A stretch of 64,000 nucleotides of DNA from an uncultured Agathobaculum sp. (lineage in GTDB: Bacteria; Bacillota; Clostridia; Oscillospirales; Butyricicoccaceae), in the NCBI GenBank assembly GCA_934504345.1, contig CAKSVR010000009.1, positions 1 through 64,000 on the forward strand. The letters run 5' to 3'. The notes beneath the pieces were generated by a model. The model was not told the origin of the DNA and did not search any database. It saw only the letters and a program-made list of their open reading frames with translations. Below are positions 24,430-34,300 of the stretch, one piece after another. A program made the translations under genes and the position numbers. Each line of letters starts with the position of its first letter. The first letter of the stretch is position 1.

Positions 24430-27234
24430 TTAGAAGATAACGACAGTCGAGCCGATCGGCACGTTGTTGTAGATCCAGTTGATGTCGTTATGCTGCATAC
24501 GAACGCAGCCGTGCGATACCGGATAGCCGCTGCTGAAGTCGTACTCCGTGTCCGTGCCGGGGTAGCACAGGCGCGAATGGAAGGCATAGCCGGTGTTCGG
24601 GTAGAAGCCGACGACCGGACGTACCGTATAAGTACCCGTAGTCCAGCCCGCCTTGAGCTTGTAGGTGACGGTGGTAACGCCTACCGGAGTCGGCGTGTCC
24701 GCCGCGCCCGTGCCGACGATAAAGCTCTTGACGAGCTTCCAGTTGCCCTTGGAGCCCGTGAATACGTTAACGTGCTGGTATGCGCGGTTGATCCAGACAA
24801 TGTAATTCGTGTTGCTGGAGTAGCCCTTGGCGTTGATCCAGACCTCCTTGGTGGTGGTCGAATAGTCGTTGTTGGCCGCGTAGGAGGTGGTGTAGTTGCC
24901 GCGGTAGACCGAGGATACCTGCTTGAGGATGGCCTCCGCATCACGCTGTGCGTACCACTCTGCGGAGTAGTTCTCGATCGGAACGGTCTTTTCCGCCGTC
25001 ACCTGCTCGGTCTGGCCGGTGGACGGGTTATCGTACATCAGCTTGAAGCCCATGGTGACGGTGGTCTTCATGTTCTTGGTGAACGTGAACGTAGTCAGGT
25101 GGCTCGAGGTCTTTTCGTTGGTCAGCTCGAAATTCTCGTTCGTGCAGCCCTTGATCGGGGTGCCGTCCTGATACCAGATAGCCTTACAGATGACGCCCTC
25201 GGGCACGCCGGAGAACGAAACCTTGGTGGTGAGCGAGCCGCCCGCCGTTACCTTGGCCGGAACGGTCATGTGGATCTGTACGCCGGACAGGCCCGGATCG
25301 ACGTTGTCGATCGTATGCTCGGCGGAGGCTGTTACCGTGCAGCCGACGGAACGGGTGTCCACCGTGCCGATCTTGCCGGAGCCGTCAACCGTGGTGTTTC
25401 TGCCTGCCAGCACCATCGTGCCGACCGTGCCGGAAACCGTGACGCGGTTGTTCATGCCGCCGATAACCGAAACCGTGGTCGCATCGCTCTTGAGCAGAAT
25501 GGTGTTGCCGCTGCCCGTGATGGTGATGGAATCCGCCGTCATGCCCTCCAGATTGATGGTGCGGTTCGAGGCGGTGATCTCCGCATTGGCTGCCGCGCCG
25601 TTCACGCTGACAGCGCCGCCCTTGCCCGCAATGACAAGGGTCTGCACGGAGGAGCCGCTCTCCAGCTTGACATCTGCCGTACCGGCCGGGTCAACGGCCA
25701 GCGTGGACAGGCTGGTGTTGTTCTTTGCGTTCAGCACGGCGCTCTCCTCGCCCTTGAGGACGACACGGTGTGCGCTGCTGACGGCATCGAGCGAGATATT
25801 GTTCGTTGCGGCGGCGAAAACAAGGTCGCCGGCTGCGACATCGCCCACCATGCTGATGTCAGCGGCGGTGAGCACCGTGCCGCCGGTCAGCTCGGTCGGT
25901 TTGCTGTCGTTGTTGACAGCAGCGGCGATACGCACGATCATCGTGACGAACTGGGCACGGGTCAGCTTGCCGGACGGCGACAGCTTGTTCGTGCCGGTGC
26001 CGTTTATGATGCCCTTGGCGATCAGAGCGGCGGCTGCCTGCTTCTGCTCCGCCGTCATGGAGGAGGTATCGGTGAAGCCGCTGAGCTCGTCTGCGGCGGA
26101 CTCGGCGCGGTCGTAAGCGAAGCCGCGGGCCATCAGCACGAATGCTTCGGCGCGGGTCGCTGCGGTGTCAAAATTGCGGTTGTCGGCCTTGTCGATCAGG
26201 CCGAGGTGGATGGCCTTGCCGAGGTCGGCGCTGTACCATGCGTTCTGCTGATTGGCCGCCAGACCGCTCACGCTGTCCTGTACGGTCGCACCGAGGGCGC
26301 GGTTGAGGATAACGATGGCCTCAGAGCGCTTGACCGAATTGTTCGGCATGATCTTGCCGTTGATGCCCTTCAAAAGACCCAGATCAACGCCTTTACGCAG
26401 CTCATTTGCCGCCCAATGGCCGTCAATGTCCGGAAAATCGGTCGAAGCCGGCGTATCCGGCGTGGTCGGCTCGGCGGGAGCCGCAGGCTCGGTCGGCGTG
26501 GTCGGCTCAGTCGGCGTCGTGGGCTCGGTCGCAGCCGGAACGTCGGTCTGCTGCATCGCGAACGGCAGCGGATCGAGCATCAGATACTTGGGCAGATAGG
26601 ACGAAGCGCCCGCGCGCAGCGGGTCGGAATCGCCGCCGATGATGAGGCTGCTGTCCGAGAAAGTATCGTCCACCAGCATACGGAACGTGGTCGTGCCCCA
26701 GTGGAACGTGAGCCACTGTGCCTGATCCGCGTTGTACTTGGAGTCCGCGAGATACGCCTTGACCTTGGCGTGCGCCTCGGTCAGCTTGGTCTTGCCGGAG
26801 TCGGTCAGATCGATCTGCACGGCCTCCGCACCGTTTTCGGTGGCCGCCTTGGCGGACGCGAAATCCGCACGGTCAAACTTCCACTCTTCGTTCAGGAAGT
26901 CGGTGACACTGCACAGACGGCGGTCGCCCAAACGGGCTGCCCAGAACGCAGCGGTGTTGCTCGTGGCCGATTTCGGGATGGTGACGGTGATCACACCGCT
27001 GTTCACCGCCGAAGAAGCGCCGGACAGACCCTCGAGCTGCATACGCTGTGCAATGGTGCTCTGCGCGGCAGACAGGTCAGCCGTCAGTGCGGACGAATCG
27101 TAATCGCTGCCTGTTACTGGCTTCAGTGCGAACGTAATGACATCTGCCGCCGCAGTGGCCGTGTCGTTTACGGCAACTGCGGTGGAGAATAACATCAGCA
27201 CAGCCAGCAGGCCGCTGAAAATGCGTTTTTTCAT
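24430..27234 (-). CDS. S-layer-homology protein with C-terminal L,D-transpeptidase (YkuD)
   Basis: A 934-residue exported protein. Signal peptide about 1-29. Residues about 35-225 resemble a SecD P1-like head (IAQRMQLEGLSGASSAVNSG). A PTEPTTPTEP linker lies at about 236-265. Three SLH domains (about 266-440) bind wall-linked polymer. Low-complexity beta-helix-like repeats run from about 450 to 620, then an Ig-like part. A YkuD domain ends the protein with His886 and SHGCVRM (Cys910), which makes 3-3 peptidoglycan cross-links or attaches proteins. It stands alone, transcribed from 27296-27324. Confidence 0.9.
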   Translation of the reverse strand: MKKRIFSGLLAVLMLFSTAVAVNDTATAAADVITFALKPVTGSDYDSSALTADLSAAQSTIAQRMQLEGLSGASSAVNSGVITVTIPKSATSNTAAFWAARLGDRRLCSVTDFLNEEWKFDRADFASAKAATENGAEAVQIDLTDSGKTKLTEAHAKVKAYLADSKYNADQAQWLTFHWGTTTFRMLVDDTFSDSSLIIGGDSDPLRAGASSYLPKYLMLDPLPFAMQQTDVPAATEPTTPTEPTTPTEPAAPAEPTTPDTPASTDFPDIDGHWAANELRKGVDLGLLKGINGKIMPNNSVKRSEAIVILNRALGATVQDSVSGLAANQQNAWYSADLGKAIHLGLIDKADNRNFDTAATRAEAFVLMARGFAYDRAESAADELSGFTDTSSMTAEQKQAAAALIAKGIINGTGTNKLSPSGKLTRAQFVTMIVRIAAAVNNDSKPTELTGGTVLTAADISMVGDVAAGDLVFAAATNNISLDAVSSAHRVVLKGEESAVLNAKNNTSLSTLAVDPAGTADVKLESGSSVQTLVIAGKGGAVSVNGAAANAEITASNRTINLEGMTADSITITGSGNTILLKSDATTVSVIGGMNNRVTVSGTVGTMVLAGRNTTVDGSGKIGTVDTRSVGCTVTASAEHTIDNVDPGLSGVQIHMTVPAKVTAGGSLTTKVSFSGVPEGVICKAIWYQDGTPIKGCTNENFELTNEKTSSHLTTFTFTKNMKTTVTMGFKLMYDNPSTGQTEQVTAEKTVPIENYSAEWYAQRDAEAILKQVSSVYRGNYTTSYAANNDYSTTTKEVWINAKGYSSNTNYIVWINRAYQHVNVFTGSKGNWKLVKSFIVGTGAADTPTPVGVTTVTYKLKAGWTTGTYTVRPVVGFYPNTGYAFHSRLCYPGTDTEYDFSSGYPVSHGCVRMQHNDINWIYNNVPIGSTVVIF

Positions 27235-27295
27235 GTTACTATCCCCTTTTTGCTTGCGGCAGCGCGCAGACTGCCGACAGTACCATACTACCTAT

Positions 27296-27324
27296 ATTTT
27301 ACGTTCCTGTCAGCGGCTTGTCAA
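27296..27324 (-). promoter_or_regulatory. Promoter of SLH/L,D-transpeptidase gene
   Basis: On -: TTGACA (27319-27324), 17-bp spacer, TAAAAT (27296-27301). Confidence 0.7.
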
Positions 27325-27385
27325 GAACAGCAAGGTTTCAGTTTCGCAACAAAAATTGCTCTGCGCCGACAGCCGGCACCATTTT

Positions 27386-27780
27386 TTCCCGGCGGCAGCC
27401 TTTTTCTCGGCACTCTTTATATGGTGCAACCGAGTTGCGAAGCAATACGCCGTCTCCGGGCGGCAGCCCATTCCACGGCATCCGTTCTCCGGTGCACACG
27501 AGTTGCGAATGCAATACGCCGTTGCCGGGCGGGGATTTCGCCGCTTGCGAGCGGCGGGAAAACGGCGCTCCCGCGCGGGGCCAAAAGGATAGACAACCTA
27601 CGGTTTTCTATCCTCTTGGGACTCCAACTTTCCCTTTGAGATACCTCGGAGCGACGGAACGCAAGCGTTCCTACATAGAGGTGGGACCGAAAAAGGAGAA
27701 CGGCAGTACCGTTACCACCTTGTAGGCTCGGCTTAACGCCGACCATTCCTTTCACAGCTACGCTCAAGCCGTTAGAGCTC
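27386..27780 (-). repeat. Hairpin-mosaic repeat family B, copy B2 (reverse orientation)
   Basis: Read on -, it holds the GGATAG...CTATCC hairpin with loop AAAACCGTAGGTTGT (27587-27611), CCGCCGCTCGCAAGCGGCG, and two tandem GGCGTATTGC(A)TTCGCAACTCG...GTGCACC modules. The same modules occur in forward orientation at 27.9-28.2 kb. Also GGAACGCAAGCGTTCC. No supportable gene. Confidence 0.75.
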
Positions 27781-28165
27781 TGCGACAGTATTTACACAAA
27801 ACCCGTGCAATCTGCCGTGACCACGCCGCGACAGCGCGGAAAACGTGAGCCGATACCGTTTCTTTATGCGAGTTACCTATGAAGTAGAGCCGTAAGGCTC
27901 GTTCGCGAGGTTGCTGAGGGAAAGGTAGGAGTTCAAAGAGGGAGGGAAACCGTAGGTGTCCCTCCCTTTTTGCGCCCGCCGCGCGAGCGGCCCGTTCCCG
28001 CGCTCCGCAGAGCGCGAAATCCCCAGCCCGGCAACGGCGTATTGCTTCGCAACTCGTGTGCACCATGTAAAGAGTGCCGAGGAAAGGACTGCCGCCCACT
28101 GGCGGCGTATCGCTTCGCGACTCGGCTGCACCATGAAAAGGGGGCAGGAAAACGGGCTGCCGCAG
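27781..28165 (+). repeat. Hairpin-mosaic repeat family B, copy B3
   Basis: Core AACCCGTGCAATCTGCCGTG (from 27799), GGGAGGG...CCCTCCC hairpin with loop AAACCGTAGGTGT (27942-27968), GCGCTCCGCAGAGCGC, and two GGCGTAT(T/C)GCTTCGC modules. Faces copy B2, giving a long imperfect palindrome. No gene. Confidence 0.75.
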
Positions 28166-28270
28166 AATGTACCGCCTTTCATGCGATATATAAACATTTA
28201 CAATCACTTTACCGCGTGTTATACTATAAGGTAATCACTATTCGACCTTTTTTAGAGGAGGAAATCACCC

Positions 28271-29626
28271 ATGCTTTGCAAAAACTGCGGCAAGGAGCTG
28301 CCCATCGCGGGCAAATTCTGTCCTTTCTGCGGCGCTGCCACCCAGCAGACCGGCGTGGACGACGAAACCGCCGTATTCACCACCCTGCCGGACGACCTGA
28401 GCGGCCCCGATACCACCGGTCCGGCCAACACGCCCATCGACCTGAATGCGTTCGATGCCGCCCTCAAGGACGAGCACCGCTCGACTGTCACCGGCGATGC
28501 GGAGCGCACCATGCCCGTTTCGGACGAAGCGGATCCGCTGGCTGCGACCGACCCGCACATCCCCACCGCCGACGAGCTGCGGCCCATCAAGGTGCCGCCG
28601 GTACGCCGTGCACAGGGCGCGCCCGAACGCCGCACGACCTACTTCGCCAGTGAAACCGATCCGAACGACCGCCCGTACAAAAAGCCCTCCAAAGGCAAGC
28701 GCGGCGCGATCATTGCCGCCGTTATCGTCCTTATCCTCGCGCTGATCGGCGGCGGTGTATGGTTCTTCACCAGCACCCACCAGACCGACGAAAACCTCAC
28801 CCTTGCGGACAAGTACATGGAGCGCGGCGACTTCGACAAGGCGCTCGAGTATTACGAAAAGGCGCAGGCCGAGGCCAAGAACCCGGCTTCGCTCGATGCG
28901 ACCATCCAGCTCATCAAGGACTACCAGAGCGCACAGGAATACTTCGACAACGAGCAGTATGCCGAGGCCATCGCGGCGCTCAAGCAGCTCCAGAACCGTG
29001 TCACCGACCCGGACTCCGCGATGTACGATGCCGTGGAGAAGCTGCTGAAAAAAGCCCAGTCCGCCCAGTCGGACAGCCAGTTCTCGTCCGATCTGGACGA
29101 GGCGCAGAGCTATCTCGATGACAAGAAGTTCGATGCCGCCAGCGGCAAGCTGGATTCGCTCCTCGGTGACGATTCCCTCACCTCCGACCAGAAAAAGCAG
29201 GTAAAGGAGCTGCAAAAGCAGCTTTCCGATGCACAGGATGCCGAGCAGCGGCAGGAGGAGAACAACCAGCAGAAGGCCGAGCAGCGCGAGGCATTCAGCG
29301 CCAAGATGGATGCGCTGGAGAACGATGATCTCGCCATTTCGTCTGCCGCCAGCCAGGAGGACGAGCTCGCCATGACGGCCACCTCGTTCGAGCAGTGGGA
29401 CAATCTGCTCAGCGATATGTACGACTATCTCGCCACCGTGCTCAATGCCGACCAGTACGCCTCCGAGGAGGCCAGCTACAAACAGTGGGTGCAGGAGCGC
29501 GATTCCGGCGCGGAGAATGCCGCCAAGGAAACCGACGACGACACCGCAAAGCAGCTCGCTTCGTACAGCTTCAAGCAGAGCTATACCAAGACCCGCTGCT
29601 ACAAGCTGCTCGATCTGATAAACTGA
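28271..29626 (+). CDS. Zinc-ribbon membrane protein with TPR-like and LprI-type C-terminal domain
   Basis: 451 residues. N-terminal zinc ribbon CKNCGKELPIAGKFCPFC (residues 3-20), then an acidic, Pro-rich cytosolic linker, one transmembrane helix (about 146-166), an external TPR-like part (about 175-330; RGDFDKALEYYEKAQ), a coiled coil, and a C-terminal LprI-like domain (SFEQWDNLLSDMYDYLATVL, YKQWVQERDS, TKTRCYKLLDL). Role unknown; the layout suggests an envelope sensor or lysozyme-inhibitor-like protein. RBS is GAGGAGG. Confidence 0.8.
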   Translation: MLCKNCGKELPIAGKFCPFCGAATQQTGVDDETAVFTTLPDDLSGPDTTGPANTPIDLNAFDAALKDEHRSTVTGDAERTMPVSDEADPLAATDPHIPTADELRPIKVPPVRRAQGAPERRTTYFASETDPNDRPYKKPSKGKRGAIIAAVIVLILALIGGGVWFFTSTHQTDENLTLADKYMERGDFDKALEYYEKAQAEAKNPASLDATIQLIKDYQSAQEYFDNEQYAEAIAALKQLQNRVTDPDSAMYDAVEKLLKKAQSAQSDSQFSSDLDEAQSYLDDKKFDAASGKLDSLLGDDSLTSDQKKQVKELQKQLSDAQDAEQRQEENNQQKAEQREAFSAKMDALENDDLAISSAASQEDELAMTATSFEQWDNLLSDMYDYLATVLNADQYASEEASYKQWVQERDSGAENAAKETDDDTAKQLASYSFKQSYTKTRCYKLLDLIN

Positions 29627-29649
29627 CAGCTTATTTCCCCGAAAACCAG

Positions 29650-29683
29650 CGCAGAGGTGCTCAAACGAGCACCTCTGCGTTTT
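29650..29683. terminator. Bidirectional terminator
   Basis: 13-bp stem CGCAGAGGTGCTC (29650-29662) with its complement (29667-29679), then TTTT, between convergent genes. Confidence 0.85.
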
Positions 29684-30032
29684 ATTCTGCCTGTTTGGGA
29701 CACTGTCTGCGGCAGCAGTGACCCCGTCTGGGACACTGCTCGTGCTTCTCGCACAGAGTCACATCGCCGCCCGCGATGACCAGCCGTTTGCCGTTGACAA
29801 GGCAGTCCGCCAGCTTGCGGCGGGCGTTGTTATAGATGGCCTGCACAGTCGTGCGGGCAACACCCATCTGTGCGGCGGCCTGCTCCTGCTGCAAGCCCTC
29901 CAGATCGAGCAGACGGATGGTTTCGTACTCATCCAGTGTCATCTGTATGCTTTCCGCCGCACACTGCTGCGGAGAAAATTCACTGACCGCCGGCATACCG
30001 CAGATGCGGCGGCATTTTCTCGGCCTCGGCAT
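29682..30032 (-). CDS. DUF134 family DNA-binding protein
   Basis: 116 residues. MPRPRKCRRI start, a sigma-70 region-4-like HTH (MTLDEYETIRLLDLEGLQQE, QAAAQMGVARTTVQAIYNNA), and a Cys-rich tail (CEKHEQCPRRGHCCRRQC) that may bind metal or an Fe-S cluster. The family usually sits next to NifX/NifB-like genes, as here. Its ATG overlaps the upstream stop by one base. A candidate regulator of its own operon through the TGACATATGTCA sites. Confidence 0.88.
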   Translation of the reverse strand: MPRPRKCRRICGMPAVSEFSPQQCAAESIQMTLDEYETIRLLDLEGLQQEQAAAQMGVARTTVQAIYNNARRKLADCLVNGKRLVIAGGDVTLCEKHEQCPRRGHCCRRQCPKQAE

Positions 30033-30430
30033 TATCCGTGGCAGTGGCCGCCGCAGCCGTGGCTGCCGCAGGAATGACCCTCACCGTGCGCGTGGTCGTG
30101 GTGCGTGCAGTGTACATTGGGATCGAATGCCAGCGTGCCGCCGAGGAACGCCTGCACGGCCTCATCCGCGCTGCCCTGTACACCACCGATCAGCCGGATA
30201 TTCGCCTCCGCGAGCGCCGCCTGTGCGCCGCCGCCGATGCCGCCGCAGATCAGTGTATCCACGCCGAGCGAGGCCAGCAAGCCCGCCAGCGCACCGTGGC
30301 CGCTGCCGTTGGTATCCACAACGGTTGCACTGAGCACCTTGCCGCCGGACACCTCGTACAGCTTGAACTGCTCGGTATGACCGAAATGCTGGAAAACTTC
30401 TCCGTTTTCGTAGGTTACTGCGATTTTCAT
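30032..30430 (-). CDS. NifB/NifX-type dinitrogenase iron-molybdenum cofactor-binding family protein
   Basis: 132 residues. The first about 105 form the NifX/NafY-like fold (MKIAVTYENGEVFQHFGHTE, ICGGIGGGAQAALAEANIRL). The tail is His/Cys-rich (HCTHHDHAHGEGHSCGSHGC) and could bind metal. No nitrogenase genes are near, so a role in metal or Fe-S cofactor handling is likelier. Coupled to the DUF134 gene. Confidence 0.9.
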   Translation of the reverse strand: MKIAVTYENGEVFQHFGHTEQFKLYEVSGGKVLSATVVDTNGSGHGALAGLLASLGVDTLICGGIGGGAQAALAEANIRLIGGVQGSADEAVQAFLGGTLAFDPNVHCTHHDHAHGEGHSCGSHGCGGHCHG

Positions 30431-30454
30431 AACAACTTACACCTCTGCATTATT

Positions 30455-30510
30455 ACTGACATATGTCAGTTACTCTGCATTCAGTATAGCACATTACCGA
30501 CATATGTCAA
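30455..30510 (-). promoter_or_regulatory. Promoter with two TGACATATGTCA dyads
   Basis: On -: TTGACA (30505-30510), 16-bp spacer, TATACT (30483-30488). One dyad (GACATATGTC, 30499-30508) overlaps the -35 and a second (ACTGACATATGTCAGT, 30455-30470) lies downstream. Centres are 41 bp apart, about four helical turns. Confidence 0.8.
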
Positions 30511-30694
30511 TAACAAAATCTTCCGCTCCCTCTGCACGAGAATCCGCGCTGTACACTCTGCGAAACTTTTCGCAAACGTTTTCCGGTGTCTGTTGTGTCC
30601 GATAATCGTCCCTTTCTGTGCTGTTTGCCAGTTTAATTGTTCAACCTGTCTAAAAATATTTTTTATTTGTTGTTTATTCCGTATACGTTTGCGC

Positions 30695-30723
30695 TTGTTC
30701 TGCACAAATTTAAGTGGTAGAAT
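30695..30723 (+). promoter_or_regulatory. Promoter of the 34-residue peptide gene
   Basis: TTGTTC (30695-30700), 17-bp spacer, TAGAAT (30718-30723), 44 bp upstream of the ATG. The rest of 30511-30694 shows no feature I can support. Confidence 0.65.
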
Positions 30724-30766
30724 ATCGTCAGAAAGAAAAACAACGAATGAATTGAGGTAATTAAAA

Positions 30767-30871
30767 ATGCGTAAGAAGTTTTCCAAGTTCCTGATGAATT
30801 CCGCTATGTTCGAGCTGTCCTGCGATCCGGGTACCGCAAAGCTGTTCTCCCGCAACACCACCCGCAAGTAA
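30767..30871 (+). CDS. 34-residue peptide, unknown
   Basis: Short frame MRKKFSKFLMNSAMFELSCD, then a Pro-Gly and a basic Ser/Arg/Thr-rich end (34 residues in all, one Cys at 19). It has its own promoter, a GAGGT ribosome site 8 nt upstream, and a strong terminator 12 bp after the stop. That complete unit argues for a real gene. The N-terminal half is amphipathic and basic. No partner gene (processing protease, exporter) is adjacent. Family not recognised. Confidence 0.6.
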   Translation: MRKKFSKFLMNSAMFELSCDPGTAKLFSRNTTRK

Positions 30872-30882
30872 TCTTAAGGCAC

Positions 30883-30918
30883 AAAGCTCCGCAGACGTTT
30901 CCGTCTGCGGAGCTTTTT
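30883..30918 (+). terminator. Terminator after small peptide gene
   Basis: Perfect 15-bp stem AAAGCTCCGCAGACG with complement, loop TTTC, T run to 30918. Confidence 0.92.
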
Positions 30919-31056
30919 TGCACCCAAACCGTGATTTCGCGACCGCTGAAAAACCATCACCTGAACCTGTGTCCGGTGATGCTTTGCACTAATCCGCTGT
31001 GAGGATTTTGGCACACCTGCAAAAAAAAATTTGTGTCATCTGAGCGGGCTTTTGAG

Positions 31057-31272
31057 TTAGCACTATCTAACTGTATCGCACGAAATTGTGTACCTCTGGT
31101 GTCGTTTGTGTGAAAAAGTCAAAAAATACCACTCAAATCGGAGTTTGACAATCGGAATTTCCTATGCTATTTTAATTACTACTTGCGAGTTAGCATACAG
31201 CAACCCGTTGCGATCGCGTTCCTTTCCGGAGGAAAGGAAAATTTTTTACCGGCAAGGTTAGCTCCGTCTAAC
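31057..31272 (+). promoter_or_regulatory. SLH-protein promoter flanked by two GTTAG dyads
   Basis: TTGACA (31145-31150), 17-bp spacer, TATTTT (31168-31173). GTTAGCACTATCTAAC (31057-31072) lies upstream and GTTAGCTCCGTCTAAC (31257-31272) in the leader, exactly 200 bp apart. The leader also has a CCTTTCCGGAGGAAAGG hairpin. Confidence 0.65.
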
Positions 31273-31306
31273 GCACGTTCTGTATTGACAGAGGAGGATA
31301 TGACAC

Positions 31307-34300
31307 TTGAACAAAAAACAGACCTTAGCAATGCTTTTGGCCGGAGCCATGCTCCTGCCAGCGAATGCATTCGCGGCTTCGCCTGACGATTTTTCCGATT
31401 TTCCGACCAACTGGTCGGCGACCAGTATGCGCCGCGCCGTTGACAACGGCCTGCTGAACGGCTCGAACGGCCTCATCAACAGCAATGGCCTGCTGATCCG
31501 CGCACAGATGGCGACCATCATCAACCGCGCATTCGGCGCGAACAAGACCGCGGATATGTCCGGCTACACCGACGTTTTCTCGAACGCATGGTATGCACAT
31601 GACATGAGCAAGGCAGTCGCCATGCACACGTTCATGGGCTCGAACGGCCTGCTGAGCCCGGAAAAGCCCATCACCCGCGAGGAGGCTTTCACCGTGCTGG
31701 CGCGCGCATTCGCGCTCGACGGCGGCAATGCTTCCGTGCTGAACGGTTACAGCGACGGCGCATCCGTTTCCGCATGGGCGCAGAGCGCGGTAGCGGCTCT
31801 GATCGAGAACGGCTATGTAAACGGCGCGGACGGCAAGCTGAACCCGAAAAGCAGCATCACCCGCGCAGAATTTGCCAAGGTCATCGGCGAAATGGCCGAT
31901 ACCTACGCCGATGCGGGCGATTCCCTGTCCGACACCATCGACGGCAGCGTGATCGTGCGTGAGAACGGCGTTTCGCTGGCCGGAAAGACCATCAACGGCG
32001 ATCTCATCATCGCGGACGGCGTGACGGCGGCTGACCTGTCGAATGTTACCGTTACCGGCCGCATCGTGCTGCGCGGCGGCGAGAGCGGCGTAACGTTCTC
32101 GAACACCAAGGCCGGCAAGGGCATCCTCGCCAACACCGATGTGACCGTTGCGGGCTCTGTCGATGCCATCACGGTCGGCCAGTCCTCCACCATCACGGTG
32201 AAGAGCGGTGCTTCGGTCGGCACCATCACCGCCAACGCCGAGGGCGCGAAGATCACCGGCGCGGGCAAGGTCGAGAGCGTAAAGGCCAACGCGAACAACG
32301 TTTCCGTAACCGTAAGCGGCGCCAAGGTAACAGCCGCAGAGGGCACCTCCGGCGTTCAGGCCGGCAGCAGGAACGTTGCCTCCGGCAAGACCGAAGCCGT
32401 TTCCAATACCACCTCGGGCGGTTCTTCGAGCGGCGGTTCTTCCTCGGGCGGCTCGTCCGGCGGCGGTTCTTCCTCGGGCGGCTCGAACAGCGGCACGACC
32501 CAGCAGGATCTCGTTGTCGCAAGCCAGACCAAGCTGGTCGATCTCGGCTGGAGCCAGTACGTTGCCATCCGTTTCACTGACGGCAACTCGCTCGCAAACT
32601 GCAAGGTATTCGTAGACGGCGTGGACGTTTCCTCTGCCTGCACGCCGGTTTCCGATAACGGCGATATTGTCAAGTGGGAGATCACCTCGCTCAATCCGGC
32701 CAAGGCAGTCGTATCCAACGGCTCCCGCAGTCAGACTGTTACCCTGTCGAACAACGCAAACCCGACCGCTCCGGTTCCTGCATCCGCCAACACCGCACCG
32801 GATTACTTCCTTGCGAACGGTCCGGTCTACGTTTGGGATTACCAAATCACCAACTACGACAGCAGCGGCAGCGCGCGCGTAACGCCGTCCAAGACCACGT
32901 TCAGCACCGCCAAGCAGAGCACGATCGCGTACTACTCGCCGGATGCTGTACTGTATCAGGATGAGGATGCGAACAACAATTACAAGGTCCGCGGCAATGT
33001 TGAGCTGATGTTCAACTACGAAAAAGGCACCGATGCCGAAAAGGCATGGGTAGATGGCATTTCGAACGTTGCGCTGGTGCAGGCCGACGAGTCCAACTCC
33101 ACCCTGAACAACAAGCTGACCTACAACATCGATAAGGAGCATCCGCACGGCAATCACACCGTTGCCTGCATCAATGTCCCGCTTGGCCAGTCCAATTTGT
33201 TCTCCAACGGCCGTTATCAGCTGCGCGTGACCTCCAACGGCGTATCCCGTCTGTTCCCCATCCATGTGGTGAACGAAACTCGCCCGGAGATGCTCCAGAC
33301 CACCGAAAAGGTAACGACGGATTCGACCCGCGTATACTTTGACGTAGAAAACATGGTTTACGGCATCACTGTGCCGATCTATCGCGTAGACCTGACCGAC
33401 CCGGACGGCAACACCCGCGAACTGACCAAGATCGACGACTGGTACCTCATCGGCAGCACCTTTGCGCTGTATAACGATGATAAGACCCTGTTCCCCAAGG
33501 ACGGCACATACACCCTGACCGTATACTCCAACGGCTTCCAGACCATGACCAAGAAGTTCACCGTTGGCAATGCGGCTTCGCAGTCTTCTTCTATCAAACT
33601 GGATGCCATCTCCCGCGCGACTGCCTCGGGCGGCGGCGCTTCCTCTTCCTCCGGTTCCGAGGGCGGCAGCAACACCATGAACGCAAATCTGGTGTTTAAT
33701 GCCAATCTGCTCATCAACGCAGAGATCATGACCGAGCTGGGCACCGGCAACGACTATGCAACTGCCATCGTTGACCGCTGGGCTGAGATGTCCCATGATG
33801 CCGTTTACAGTGAAGGCGCTGAAACCATCTACTACATGAAGGACTATAACGATGCAGTCAACACCGCCAAGACCGGGGGCAAGTACCTCTCCTATGCCGA
33901 TTTCGTAAAGGAGGCCAAGCGCACCAACCCGAACCGTCCGTACAACGTAAAGCAGGTTCTGGAGGATAATCTGCTCGGCGAAACCTCTGACTTCAAGAAC
34001 GCCTCCAGCTTTGCCGCACCGGATATTACGCTGGTGACAGAGGCGGACACCGAATCCGGCTTTGATAGCATCAGCGAGGTCAACGAGGGCGAATCCGCAA
34101 CACTGCTCGTTTCCGGCAAAAAGGCCGCAGATTTTCTCAGCGACCTGAGCGCAAGCGGCGCATTGCAGCTGAATGCCACCTATCCGGCACTCAGCAAGGA
34201 CGATTACTCCATCGATACCGAAAAGAACACCATCACCATCCGCGCAGACAAGCTCAAGCTGGGCGAGAACAGCCTTGTCATCAAGACGAATACGTTCCAG

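Noticed and set aside
27386..28165. CRISPR array
   Set aside because: Repeats are few, of mixed length and inverted, with no regular spacers and no cas genes.
30032..30430. Nitrogen fixation function
   Set aside because: Only a NifX-like fold is present; no nif structural genes are in the window.
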